Below are positions 6,267-12,808 of a stretch of 13,756 nt of DNA, piece after piece. The notes under the pieces are model-generated. The model had not been told where the DNA came from. It made no database searches and was given only the letters and a program-made list of their open reading frames with translations. The stretch comes from Bacteroidales bacterium (GTDB taxonomy: Bacteria > Bacteroidota > Bacteroidia > Bacteroidales > UBA7960), in assembly GCA_007132395.1 (NCBI GenBank), contig SLOR01000321.1, positions 1 to 13,756 of the forward strand, in the 5' to 3' direction. A program made the position numbers and the translations under genes. Position 1 is the first letter of the stretch, and each line of letters opens with the position of its first letter.

Positions 6267-6668
6267 ATGAAAGTTAAGTATTTACTTCCGGCATTTCTAT
6301 GGTCTGCCATAATACTGTTCATTATCGGAATTCCCGGAAGTAACATTCCCAGTTCATCTCTCTTTGAAATACCCCATTTCGATAAAATGATACATGCCGG
6401 AATTTTCGGTGTGTTGAGTCTTTTGCTATGCTATGGTTTTTTCCGGCAAGGCAAAAAACCTTTTTCTGCTGGCTTCTCCTATACTATAACCATCGCAATT
6501 TGCGTTATATACGGAGGACTTACAGAAATGTACCAGCATTTTTACGTGGCGGGCAGAAGTGGCGATTTTTTGGATTTTGTAGCCAATATAAGTGGATCTT
6601 TAGCCGGAATGCTTTTCTTTTATTATATAAGGAGAAACCCGCAAATGGCCGCTTACCTTTCTTTATAA
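6267..6668 (+). CDS. VanZ-like family membrane protein
   Basis: A 133-residue membrane protein with about four hydrophobic segments (4-22, 43-59, 70-84, 104-120). The VanZ-like pattern is clear: HFDKMIHAGIFGVLSLLL (37-54) with the paired Asp/Lys/His, and YGGLTEMYQHFYVAGR (82-97) followed by SGDFLDFVANISGSLAG (98-114), with conserved Glu87, Gln90, Arg97, Asp100, Asp103 and Asn107. VanZ gives low-level teicoplanin resistance in enterococci by an unknown route. Stand-alone homologues like this one are widespread, and no resistance role should be assumed. An overlapping ATG at 6263 is out of frame and stops at once. The neighbouring gcvH and TonB-family genes form an arrangement I recall from other Bacteroidota. 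Confidence 0.85.
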   Translation: MKVKYLLPAFLWSAIILFIIGIPGSNIPSSSLFEIPHFDKMIHAGIFGVLSLLLCYGFFRQGKKPFSAGFSYTITIAICVIYGGLTEMYQHFYVAGRSGDFLDFVANISGSLAGMLFFYYIRRNPQMAAYLSL

Positions 6669-6697
6669 TTGCAATTATAGTTATTGGAAAAAATTTG

Positions 6698-6705
6698 TAT
6701 ATTAG
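6698..6705 (+). promoter_or_regulatory. Imperfect -7 promoter element for the TonB-family gene
   Basis: TATATTAG differs from TAnnTTTG at one position. It lies 60 bp upstream of the TonB-family start, just after the VanZ-like stop. It suggests this gene has its own promoter, but the match is weak. Confidence 0.3.
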
Positions 6706-6765
6706 CAGCCCCTAAAACATTAAATCACGCAGGCATTACCTGTATAAACCAGATAACAAAACTTT

Positions 6766-7440
6766 ATGGAAGCAAAAAAATCACCAAAAGCTGACCTGGA
6801 GAGCAAAAAACGTATCTTCCTGCAGATAGGTCTCGTTGTTGCCCTGATGGCAGTATGGATGGCTTTTGAATGGAGACAATACGAAAGACAGGTGCTTGAC
6901 CTTGGCATTCTGGAGGTTGACTTCATTGAAGAGGAAGATATTCCAATCACCAGGCAAGAAACTCCTCCACCCCCTCCACCTCCGGAGCCTTCACAGGAGC
7001 TCGTAATCGTGGATGATGACGTGGAAATTGAAGAAGAGTTTATGATTGACACTGAAGCAACCGTTTTTACGGAAGTACAGGAATTTACCCCCATTATTAT
7101 GGAGGAAGAAGAAATTGAAGAAGAACAGATCTTTACCATCGTTGAAGACCAGCCGGGATTCCCTGGTGGTGATGCAGCACTGATGCAATACCTCCAGAGC
7201 AACCTTAGGTATCCTACCATGGCCCGTGAGGCAGGTATTCAAGGGACTGTTTTCGTTACCTTCGTTGTTGAACGTGATGGAAGCATTTCCGATGTAAGAA
7301 TACTCAGAGGTGTTGGTGGTGGTCTTGATGAAGAAGCAGTAAGAGTTGTGAGAAACATGCCCAGGTGGACGCCCGGTCGCCAGAGGGGACAAGCAGTTAG
7401 GGTACAGTTTAACCTGCCCATACGCTTTGTTTTGAACTAA
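6766..7440 (+). CDS. tonB: TonB-family energy transducer protein
   Basis: TonB proteins link the inner-membrane proton motive force (through ExbB/ExbD) to outer-membrane TonB-dependent receptors. This 224-residue copy has a cytoplasmic N-terminus, one transmembrane helix (about 17-34), a periplasmic linker with seven consecutive prolines (67-73), and a C-terminal TonB domain (about 138-223). That domain carries LRYPTMAREAGIQGTVFVTF (147-166), VERDGSI (168-174), EEAVRVVRNMPRWTPG (189-204) and LPIRFVLN. The linker is strongly acidic, with Glu/Asp clusters near 54-58, 83-91 and 113-120, rather than the Pro/Lys mix of enterobacterial TonB. exbB and exbD are not nearby, so the partner pair is unknown. 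It ends at a strong bidirectional terminator. Confidence 0.92.
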   Translation: MEAKKSPKADLESKKRIFLQIGLVVALMAVWMAFEWRQYERQVLDLGILEVDFIEEEDIPITRQETPPPPPPPEPSQELVIVDDDVEIEEEFMIDTEATVFTEVQEFTPIIMEEEEIEEEQIFTIVEDQPGFPGGDAALMQYLQSNLRYPTMAREAGIQGTVFVTFVVERDGSISDVRILRGVGGGLDEEAVRVVRNMPRWTPGRQRGQAVRVQFNLPIRFVLN

Positions 7441-7459
7441 ATCACTTTCAATCGCATAT

Positions 7460-7495
7460 AAAAAAAGCTGCAAAATAATTTGCAGCTTTTTTTTT
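7460..7495. terminator. Bidirectional intrinsic terminator between the TonB-family gene and recG
   Basis: GCTGCAAA (7467-7474) pairs perfectly with TTTGCAGC (7479-7486) across a 4-nt ATAA loop. A run of nine T follows on the plus strand, and a run of A precedes it, which becomes a T-run on the minus strand. It starts 20 bp after the TonB-family stop and lies 20 bp beyond the recG stop, so it can serve both convergent genes. Confidence 0.92.
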
Positions 7496-7514
7496 GTCTA
7501 AACACCTGGAAGGA

Positions 7515-9623
7515 TTAACTGATTTTGCTCCAAACCACTTTAGCCTGAAACAGCTTGCGTAATGTTTTTCCCAGCAGATAATTTTCCGCATGCTGCAGCC
7601 CGGGGTCTTTTTCCAGTATTTCCATGGCTTTCTGACGGGCATACTTCAATATTTTCTCATCTTTGCTCAGGTCGGCAATTTTCAGGTCGAGAATACCGCT
7701 TTGCTGCGTGCCGTGAATATCTCCCGGTCCCCTCAGTTTCATATCAGTTTCGGCAATCACAAAGCCATTGTTGGTGCTTACCATGGTTTCGAGTCTTTTG
7801 CGGGCGTCGGAAGAAAGTTTGATGCTGCTCATAAGAATACACCACGACTGGTCGGCACCCCGCCCTACCCTGCCCCTTAGCTGGTGCAGCTGCGAAAGGC
7901 CAAAGCGCTCGGCACTTTCAATGACCATAACACTGGCATTGGGAACATTAATACCTACCTCAATTACGGTGGTTGCCACCATTATCTGGGTTTCTCCCTT
8001 TACAAAACGCTGCATTTCATAATCCTTATCGGCGGCTTTCATCTTTCCGTGCACAATACTTACGGCATATTCAGGTAGCGGAAAGTCTCTCACGATGCTC
8101 TCATACCCATCCTGAAGGTCTTTCAAATCGAGGGTTTCCGACTCTTTTATCAAAGGATAAACAACATACACCTGCCTGCCTTGCTTAATTTGCTCTCGCA
8201 TAAAGCCAAACACCTTCAACCGGTGTGTGTCGTACTGGTGGATGGTTTTTATGGGTTTTCTACCGGGGGGCAGTTCGTCAATAACAGAAATATCCAGATC
8301 GCCGTAAAGGGTCATGGCAAGTGTGCGGGGAATGGGGGTGGCGGTCATTACCAGCACATGCGGAGGTGTAGTATTTTTCTTCCACAGTCTGGCCCGTTGG
8401 GCCACGCCGAAGCGATGCTGCTCGTCGATAACTACCATACCCAGGTTTCGAAAAACCACGGTGTCTTCAATGAGGGCATGAGTGCCAATGAGTATATGCA
8501 ACCTGCCATCAGCCAGTTCTTCCGCCAATACCTTTCGCTCGCTTTTTTTTGTTGAACCCGTGAGCAGCCGCACTTCCACGCCCAACCCTTCGAGCATACT
8601 GCCAATACTTTCAAAATGCTGATTGGCCAGCACTTCAGTGGGAGCCATGAGGCATGCCTGGCATCCGTTATCAAGGGCCAGTAGCATACTCATTACTGCC
8701 ACGATGGTTTTACCGCTTCCCACGTCGCCCTGCAACAGGCGGTTCATCTGCTTGCCCGACAAAGAATCCTGTCGTATCTCCTTCATCACCTTCCGTTGTG
8801 CTTGTGTGAGCTCAAAGGAAAGATTGTTATGATAAAAATTATTGAAGTAATCACCCACGGTTCTGAACACATGCCCCCTGGCTTCAGAGGTTCTTACATG
8901 CTTTAGCTTTATTAGATTGAGCTGGATAAAGAACAACTCATCAAACTTAAGTCGGGCACGTGCCCGGGCAAGGGTTTTGGTGTCTTCGGGGAAATGGATA
9001 TTGTGGATGGCTCTTCGCAGTGGAAGTAGACGCAAATCATCGCGCAGCTTCTGTGGCAGGGTTTCGTTGATAAAATCCATAACCTGGGGCAACAGCGTTT
9101 TCAGCAGCTTGCTAATGCCCTTGCTGTCAAGCCCTCGTGATTTTAGTTTTTCGGTTGAAGGATACACGGGTTGCATCACCGATTGCTGGTTAATGGCTGC
9201 GGGGCTTACAGGCTCTACTTCAGGATGGGAAATGTTGTACTTATTACCATAGCGAGTCGGTTTGCCAAACACGATGTATTCCTGCCCGGGCAGAAACTTG
9301 CCCTTGAGCCACTTGAAACCGTTAAACCAGATGAGCTCCACCCGCCCCCCATGCTTATCGGTGAGCCAGGCCGTCATGCGTGTGGTACGTTTTTGCCCGT
9401 GCAGTTGAATATCGCTGATAAAACCGCGCATCTGCACGTAGGACATATCTTCCGTAATCTCACTTGCAAGGAAAAACCGGCTGCGATCAATATAGCGAAA
9501 GGGATAAAAATAGAGTAAGTCCTCAAAGCAAAAAACCTGAATTTCTTTATTCAGTAATTCTGCCCTTTGAGGACCTACTCCTTTTAAAAACTCAATGGGG
9601 GTTTTGAGTATATCTGCCGACAT
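7515..9623 (-). CDS. recG: ATP-dependent DNA helicase RecG
   Basis: RecG is a monomeric SF2 helicase that remodels stalled replication forks and Holliday junctions. The 702-residue length is normal. The N-terminal wedge (OB-fold) domain covers about 60-160, after the helix-rich start with FLKGVGPQRAELL (12-24). The helicase core carries Walker A GDVGSGKT (299-306), APTEVLANQHF (327-337), DEQH box (400-403), TATPIPRTL (427-435), TTVIEVGINVPNA (551-563) and QLRGRVGRG (581-589). The RecG C-terminal TRG region is visible as KLRGPGDIHGTQQSG (629-643). The start ATG gives the usual N-terminus. The SiaB-like gene lies 80 bp upstream on the same strand, and no promoter match is seen in that gap, so co-transcription is possible. 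Confidence 0.98.
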   Translation of the reverse strand: MSADILKTPIEFLKGVGPQRAELLNKEIQVFCFEDLLYFYPFRYIDRSRFFLASEITEDMSYVQMRGFISDIQLHGQKRTTRMTAWLTDKHGGRVELIWFNGFKWLKGKFLPGQEYIVFGKPTRYGNKYNISHPEVEPVSPAAINQQSVMQPVYPSTEKLKSRGLDSKGISKLLKTLLPQVMDFINETLPQKLRDDLRLLPLRRAIHNIHFPEDTKTLARARARLKFDELFFIQLNLIKLKHVRTSEARGHVFRTVGDYFNNFYHNNLSFELTQAQRKVMKEIRQDSLSGKQMNRLLQGDVGSGKTIVAVMSMLLALDNGCQACLMAPTEVLANQHFESIGSMLEGLGVEVRLLTGSTKKSERKVLAEELADGRLHILIGTHALIEDTVVFRNLGMVVIDEQHRFGVAQRARLWKKNTTPPHVLVMTATPIPRTLAMTLYGDLDISVIDELPPGRKPIKTIHQYDTHRLKVFGFMREQIKQGRQVYVVYPLIKESETLDLKDLQDGYESIVRDFPLPEYAVSIVHGKMKAADKDYEMQRFVKGETQIMVATTVIEVGINVPNASVMVIESAERFGLSQLHQLRGRVGRGADQSWCILMSSIKLSSDARKRLETMVSTNNGFVIAETDMKLRGPGDIHGTQQSGILDLKIADLSKDEKILKYARQKAMEILEKDPGLQHAENYLLGKTLRKLFQAKVVWSKIS

Positions 9624-9703
9624 GCTTTACGCCAATGGGTGAGGCATAAAGGTAAAAAATGCATTGCAATAAAAAAAATTATTGAACCTGTGGCAGGTAT
9701 TAC

Positions 9704-10276
9704 CTATTCAACAATTTTCTTTGCGTTGATTTCCACTTTCAGGATAAAAAACTGGCTGTGCTCGTCAAGGGGAAGAAACTGATAAACCAGCTTGTTGCGG
9801 GTTCTTTTGGCAATTTCAATAAGCCCCAGTCCTGCACCACCTTTATCAGAAATACTTCCTTCGGTAATTTGCTTGCGGTACATTTCCTTGAGCTGTTCGC
9901 GGGTGGCACCGTTTACTTCCTTCACGGCTTTTTCCAGGTCAATCTTTTTACTGTTGGAAACTTTATTGGATGTGATGATATAGTAAGTACCCTCTTTTTT
10001 GCCAATCATAAACAAGCCTTTGCCTATATTGTACTTGTCGGTAATTTCATCAGAGTGTTTGGACATATTCTGGAGCGTTTCCACCATCACAGAATATACT
10101 TTTCTAATGGTTGACCTTTCTTCATCTTTCCGGTCCATGTCTTCTTCAGCCATGGATGTAAACATTTTGGTGATTTGATGGTGAAATTCTCCGAGATAGA
10201 CAATCGACATACCATTTTCCGACATCTCATCATATACATTCAACACCGATTTAATAAAGCCTACATTCAGTTTCAT
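9704..10276 (-). CDS. SiaB-family (DUF6272) protein kinase, histidine-kinase-like ATPase fold
   Basis: The 190-residue protein resembles SiaB of Pseudomonas aeruginosa, a kinase with a GHKL ATPase fold that phosphorylates SiaC in a partner-switching module with the PP2C phosphatase SiaA; that module controls diguanylate cyclase activity and aggregation. The N-box-like ETLQNMSKHS (66-75, Glu66 and Asn70) sits about where it should, and the G-box is GGAGLGLIEIAKR (146-158). The N-terminus (VYDEMSENGMSIVYLGEF, 14-31) also fits the family. No SiaC (DUF1987) or phosphatase gene is adjacent, unlike the usual clusters. recG follows 80 bp downstream. The kinase function and the pathway role here are inferred from the family only. 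Confidence 0.8.
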   Translation of the reverse strand: MKLNVGFIKSVLNVYDEMSENGMSIVYLGEFHHQITKMFTSMAEEDMDRKDEERSTIRKVYSVMVETLQNMSKHSDEITDKYNIGKGLFMIGKKEGTYYIITSNKVSNSKKIDLEKAVKEVNGATREQLKEMYRKQITEGSISDKGGAGLGLIEIAKRTRNKLVYQFLPLDEHSQFFILKVEINAKKIVE

Positions 10277-10460
10277 AAGTGCGTGTTTACGATTATTTTA
10301 AGACAAATCCCGCAAAGCCGTGAGTGGAGTTAAGCCTCTTTGGATTTTAACGGCTGCTAAATTATAAAAAAAATTACACGCCCGATTAAGTAAATCGCCT
10401 AATTATTAATATTCTAAAAAAACAAAAGTCCTCCCCATCTATATAAAACAAAAAAACAAG

Positions 10461-10547
10461 ATGAAACACTCGTTGTTATCAACGATTCTTTCGGCCATAC
10501 TCTTGGACTTCAAAAGCTTGTTTGCAGGGCAATACAGCAATTCTTAA
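10461..10547 (+). CDS. Possible 28-residue small ORF (uncertain)
   Basis: An ATG at 10461 opens a 28-codon frame ending in TAA. The product starts MKHSLLSTILSAILL and has a hydrophobic core followed by SLFAGQ, so it loosely resembles a short signal peptide or a leader peptide. It is preceded by A-rich sequence but no promoter match, and it lies 111 bp before the polyprenyl synthase start. It could be chance, or the remnant of a longer gene. I recognise no homologue. Confidence 0.15.
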   Translation: MKHSLLSTILSAILLDFKSLFAGQYSNS

Positions 10548-10596
10548 CATACCTTTTAACTGAACTTTTCGGTTAATTAAGCATTTAATAAAGGTA

Positions 10597-10609
10597 GGCA
10601 GCTACTGCC
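10597..10609. repeat. Small perfect hairpin upstream of the polyprenyl synthase -7 element
   Basis: GGCAG and CTGCC form a 5-bp stem around a CTA loop, ending 14 bp upstream of the TAATTTTG element and therefore inside the promoter spacer. A dyad here could be an operator, but the match is short and may be chance. Confidence 0.3.
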
Positions 10610-10623
10610 CGCATATTTTTTCC

Positions 10624-10631
10624 TAATTTTG
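10624..10631 (+). promoter_or_regulatory. -7 promoter element for the polyprenyl synthase gene
   Basis: TAATTTTG is an exact TAnnTTTG match, 26 bp upstream of the ATG at 10658. It is identical to the element upstream of the membrane protein at 2695. No clear -33 TTTG is present at the expected distance. Confidence 0.6.
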
Positions 10632-10657
10632 TTTTTTATAACAACACTGATAAGCCA

Positions 10658-11629
10658 ATGAACCTAAAGGAAATAAAAGCCCCTGTTGAAAGTCATATAC
10701 AGGAGTTTGAGAGCCGATTCAGAAACTCCATGAAAAGCAAGGTTCCCTTGCTGGATAAAATAACCCGATACATTGTAAAGCGCAAAGGGAAGCAAATCAG
10801 GCCTTTGTTTGTATTTTTTACCGCCGGGCTTTGCGGAGAGATAACAGAAAGAACTTACCGCGCCGCATCCCTGATTGAACTTCTGCATACCGCCACACTG
10901 GTGCATGATGATGTGGTGGACGACTCCAATGAAAGAAGGGGTTTCTTCTCCCTCAATGCATTATGGAAAAATAAAATTTCGGTCCTGGTGGGTGACTACC
11001 TGCTTTCACGGGGATTGTTGCTGGCACTGGATAACGATGATTTTGATTTGCTCAAAATCGTATCGCGCTCGGTAAAGCAAATGAGTGAAGGTGAGTTGCT
11101 GCAGCTGGAAAAAGCGCGCAACCTGGATATCAAGGAAGATATTTATTTTGAAATAATACGGCAGAAAACGGCCTCCCTCATCGCTTCTTGTTTTGCCTGC
11201 GGAGCTGCCTCGGTAGGCGCGGATACAGAAACCCAGGAGAAACTGCGCCTCATGGGCGAATACACCGGCATCGCTTTTCAGATAAAAGACGATCTGCTGG
11301 ATTATGATAATGCAAGCACCACGGGAAAACCCACCGGTGGCGACATCAAGGAGCGAAAAATGACACTGCCGTTGATTTATCTTCTGGACCAATCCTCATA
11401 CCTGGAGAAAAAGAAGATTATTAACATCGTGAAAAACCATAATAACAATCCCGACAAAGTAGCCCTGCTTATAGAAAAAGTTACCCAAAGCGGAGGGATG
11501 GATTATGCACGAAAAAAAATGGAAGAAAACCTGGCAATGGCTTTTGAAATACTTGATACGCTGCCTGACTCACCATGGAATAAATCTCTGAGAGACCTGG
11601 TGCAGTTTACCATTGACCGGGAAAATTAA
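10658..11629 (+). CDS. Long-chain trans-polyprenyl diphosphate synthase (IspB-like)
   Basis: A 323-residue all-alpha prenyltransferase that condenses isopentenyl diphosphate onto an allylic primer, most likely to make the menaquinone side chain. The first Asp-rich motif is DDVVD (84-88), inside ELLHTATLVHDDVVDD, and the second is DDLLD (211-215), after GIAFQIK. KQIRP (45-49), GDYLLSRG (112-119) and GKPTGGDIKERKMTLPL (223-239) bind diphosphate and shape the active site. The residue five before the first motif is Ala79, small rather than aromatic, which in this family allows long products; chain length cannot be fixed from sequence alone. It is a single-gene unit between its own -7 element and a strong terminator. 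Confidence 0.93.
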   Translation: MNLKEIKAPVESHIQEFESRFRNSMKSKVPLLDKITRYIVKRKGKQIRPLFVFFTAGLCGEITERTYRAASLIELLHTATLVHDDVVDDSNERRGFFSLNALWKNKISVLVGDYLLSRGLLLALDNDDFDLLKIVSRSVKQMSEGELLQLEKARNLDIKEDIYFEIIRQKTASLIASCFACGAASVGADTETQEKLRLMGEYTGIAFQIKDDLLDYDNASTTGKPTGGDIKERKMTLPLIYLLDQSSYLEKKKIINIVKNHNNNPDKVALLIEKVTQSGGMDYARKKMEENLAMAFEILDTLPDSPWNKSLRDLVQFTIDREN

Positions 11630-11636
11630 AACGTAA

Positions 11637-11684
11637 CAAAAAAAGGAAAGGCCGGGCAGTAAGAATCAAAGCCCGGCCTTTTTA
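11637..11684. terminator. Bidirectional intrinsic terminator after the polyprenyl synthase gene
   Basis: AAGGCCGGGC (11648-11657) pairs perfectly with GCCCGGCCTT (11671-11680) across a 13-nt loop. Five T follow on the plus strand, and an A-run at 11638-11644 gives a T-run on the minus strand. It lies between the convergent polyprenyl synthase and Gln-rich protein genes and can end both. Confidence 0.92.
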
Positions 11685-11712
11685 TTTCTATGTAAGAAAA
11701 AATCGCAAATCG

Positions 11713-12318
11713 CTAAGGGATTCGTTCTTCGATAACACGCTCGGTTTGCCTGCGCTCACGTTCAATTTCCCTGATTTCTTCTTCAATTTCAGCTACGCGT
11801 CTGGTGCGTCTTTCCATTTCCTGTTCCGACATTTCACCTCTTCTTGTTCTCTGCTCAAGGGTATCGCGTACCACTTCAACTCTTCGCGTGGTGCGCCGTA
11901 CTCCCTCCTCTACTTCCACTGCCACTTCACGGGTTACTTGTTGTTTTTCCTGCTTTGAGCGGGCTGCTGCGGCACGCGCCTGACCGAAGTCACGACCTTC
12001 CAGCCCCTTCTTATCTCTGCCGTAAGCATGTCCGCGGGGTTCCTGCTGCCCGGCTTTTTCTTTAGCCTGTTGTGCTTGCTGCTGTCCCTGCTCTCTTGCC
12101 TGCTGTCCGCGTTCACGCCCCTGCTGGCCTTGCTCACGTCCGCGCTCCTGTTGCTCCCGGGCCCGTTCACTGGCTTCTTGCGCCTGCTGCTGGCCACTTT
12201 CCTGTGCCTTTTCTTCCTGCTTGTCTGCACCCCTTCCTCCCTGTTGGCTGCGGGGGTTCTGGGCAAACAAGACCATTGAAAAGAGCAATATTCCTGTTAC
12301 GATTCCTATTTTTTTCAT
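11713..12318 (-). CDS. Secreted low-complexity Gln/Arg/Glu-rich protein of unknown function
   Basis: A 201-residue protein with a signal peptide (1-19, cleavage expected after LFA). Residues 22-95 are low-complexity, rich in Gln, Arg, Glu and Gly, with recurring REQGQQ and RGREQGQQ pieces. A short ordered-looking segment follows (RGHAYGRDKKGLEGRDFGQA, 95-114). Residues 130-200 are charged, with a Val/Thr/Arg stretch and then a Glu/Arg-rich probable coiled coil ending in RVIEERIP. No Cys, no lipobox and no catalytic motif is visible. It starts 12 bp after the stop of the small lipoprotein gene, so the two are very likely co-transcribed. I do not recognise a family. A periplasmic or surface structural role is only a guess. 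Confidence 0.8.
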   Translation of the reverse strand: MKKIGIVTGILLFSMVLFAQNPRSQQGGRGADKQEEKAQESGQQQAQEASERAREQQERGREQGQQGRERGQQAREQGQQQAQQAKEKAGQQEPRGHAYGRDKKGLEGRDFGQARAAAARSKQEKQQVTREVAVEVEEGVRRTTRRVEVVRDTLEQRTRRGEMSEQEMERRTRRVAEIEEEIREIERERRQTERVIEERIP

Positions 12319-12330
12319 AGCTGATGCTTT

Positions 12331-12528
12331 TTAAGGATTAATTAATTCTTCCAGTTCGGCTTCGAGCTCAGCAATGCGCTCATTCAGCTCAATGTTTTTT
12401 TCCAGTGCCTGCTCCAGCTCGGCTTCAAGCTGCACTTCAGCACCGGTATCTTCTGCCTGGCGGTTGCCGGAACCGGCACAACCGGCCATAAACAGCGACA
12501 GAATTAAAATGGCAAAGTATTTTTTCAT
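12331..12528 (-). CDS. Small coiled-coil lipoprotein
   Basis: A 65-residue precursor with a short signal peptide and lipobox FMAGC (13-17), giving a mature lipoprotein of about 49 residues anchored at Cys17. Residues 30-62 form a Leu/Ile heptad pattern rich in Glu (LEAELEQALEKNIELNERI and on), predicted as a continuous coiled coil. Size and layout recall Braun's lipoprotein (Lpp), but the C-terminus is LINP, without the terminal Lys that Lpp attaches to peptidoglycan, so this is an analogy and not a homology claim. It is the first gene of a two-gene unit with the Gln-rich protein. I see no good TAnnTTTG match upstream. Confidence 0.8.
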   Translation of the reverse strand: MKKYFAILILSLFMAGCAGSGNRQAEDTGAEVQLEAELEQALEKNIELNERIAELEAELEELINP

Positions 12529-12662
12529 AGTGGTTAAATTTTGGTTAGAAAGTTAAAGGTAAGCATTTATTGTAGTATTCTTAACTATTTGATTTACTTG
12601 AAAAACAGTGTAATCTCAATGAGAGATGAAGAAGGATTGAACCCATCCCGTCAAAAATCTGA

Positions 12663-12690
12663 GGGTAAAGTAAAATAATCCTAGGGTAAA
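12663..12690. repeat. Direct repeats GGGTAAA, 21 bp apart, upstream of the FISUMP gene promoter
   Basis: GGGTAAA occurs at 12663-12669 and 12684-12690, each followed shortly by GTAAAA. The 21-bp offset equals two helical turns, as expected for two regulator subunits on one DNA face. The second copy is 44 bp upstream of the TATATTTG element. A role as activator site is inference. The remainder of the 12529-12808 gap shows nothing else definite. Confidence 0.35.
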
Positions 12691-12727
12691 TAAGTAAAAC
12701 ACCCAACTTCATATATATAAATCATCC

Positions 12728-12735
12728 TATATTTG
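12728..12735 (+). promoter_or_regulatory. -7 promoter element for the FISUMP gene
   Basis: TATATTTG is an exact TAnnTTTG match, 73 bp upstream of the ATG at 12809. The implied leader is about 65 nt, longer than for the other genes here. Confidence 0.6.
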
Positions 12736-12808
12736 TCGTGAACGTTATTGCTTTAAAAGGGAAATTTTAATCATTTGCTCAAAAAACATTTCACCAAAAA
12801 CAGTTGAT

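Larger units (their letters stand above)
10277..10657. other. 381-bp AT-rich intergenic region between divergent siaB-like and polyprenyl synthase genes
   Basis: It holds the promoter of the polyprenyl synthase gene (10624-10631), a small hairpin just upstream of it, and one possible small ORF (10461-10547). On the minus strand I found no TAnnTTTG match for the siaB-like gene. Several A-tracts (around 10367-10374, 10418-10425 and 10448-10456) suggest intrinsic bending. Nothing resembles a tRNA, a known riboswitch or a mobile element. Confidence 0.6.

Noticed and set aside
6267..6668. Glycopeptide resistance gene, because of the VanZ similarity
   Set aside because: There is no vanA/vanB-type cluster, and single VanZ-like proteins are common in bacteria without such resistance. 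Only the family assignment is kept.
6720..7220. Serine-rich minus-strand open frame opposite the TonB-family gene
   Set aside because: The Ser and Gly runs are the antisense reading of Glu/Asp and Pro codons in the TonB linker; it has no independent support.
7973..8555. Plus-strand open frames opposite recG
   Set aside because: They are antisense to the RecG motor domains, which show all expected motifs in the other strand, and have no domain features of their own.
12028..12320. Leu-rich hydrophobic plus-strand frames opposite the Gln-rich protein gene
   Set aside because: Leu and Ala runs result from reading CAG/CGC-type codons in antisense. The minus-strand frame has a signal peptide, neat 12-bp spacing to the lipoprotein gene and a terminator, so it is the real one.
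12331..12528. True Lpp (Braun's lipoprotein) homologue
   Set aside because: The coiled-coil layout and size are similar, but the terminal Lys needed for peptidoglycan attachment is missing and heptad coiled coils converge easily.
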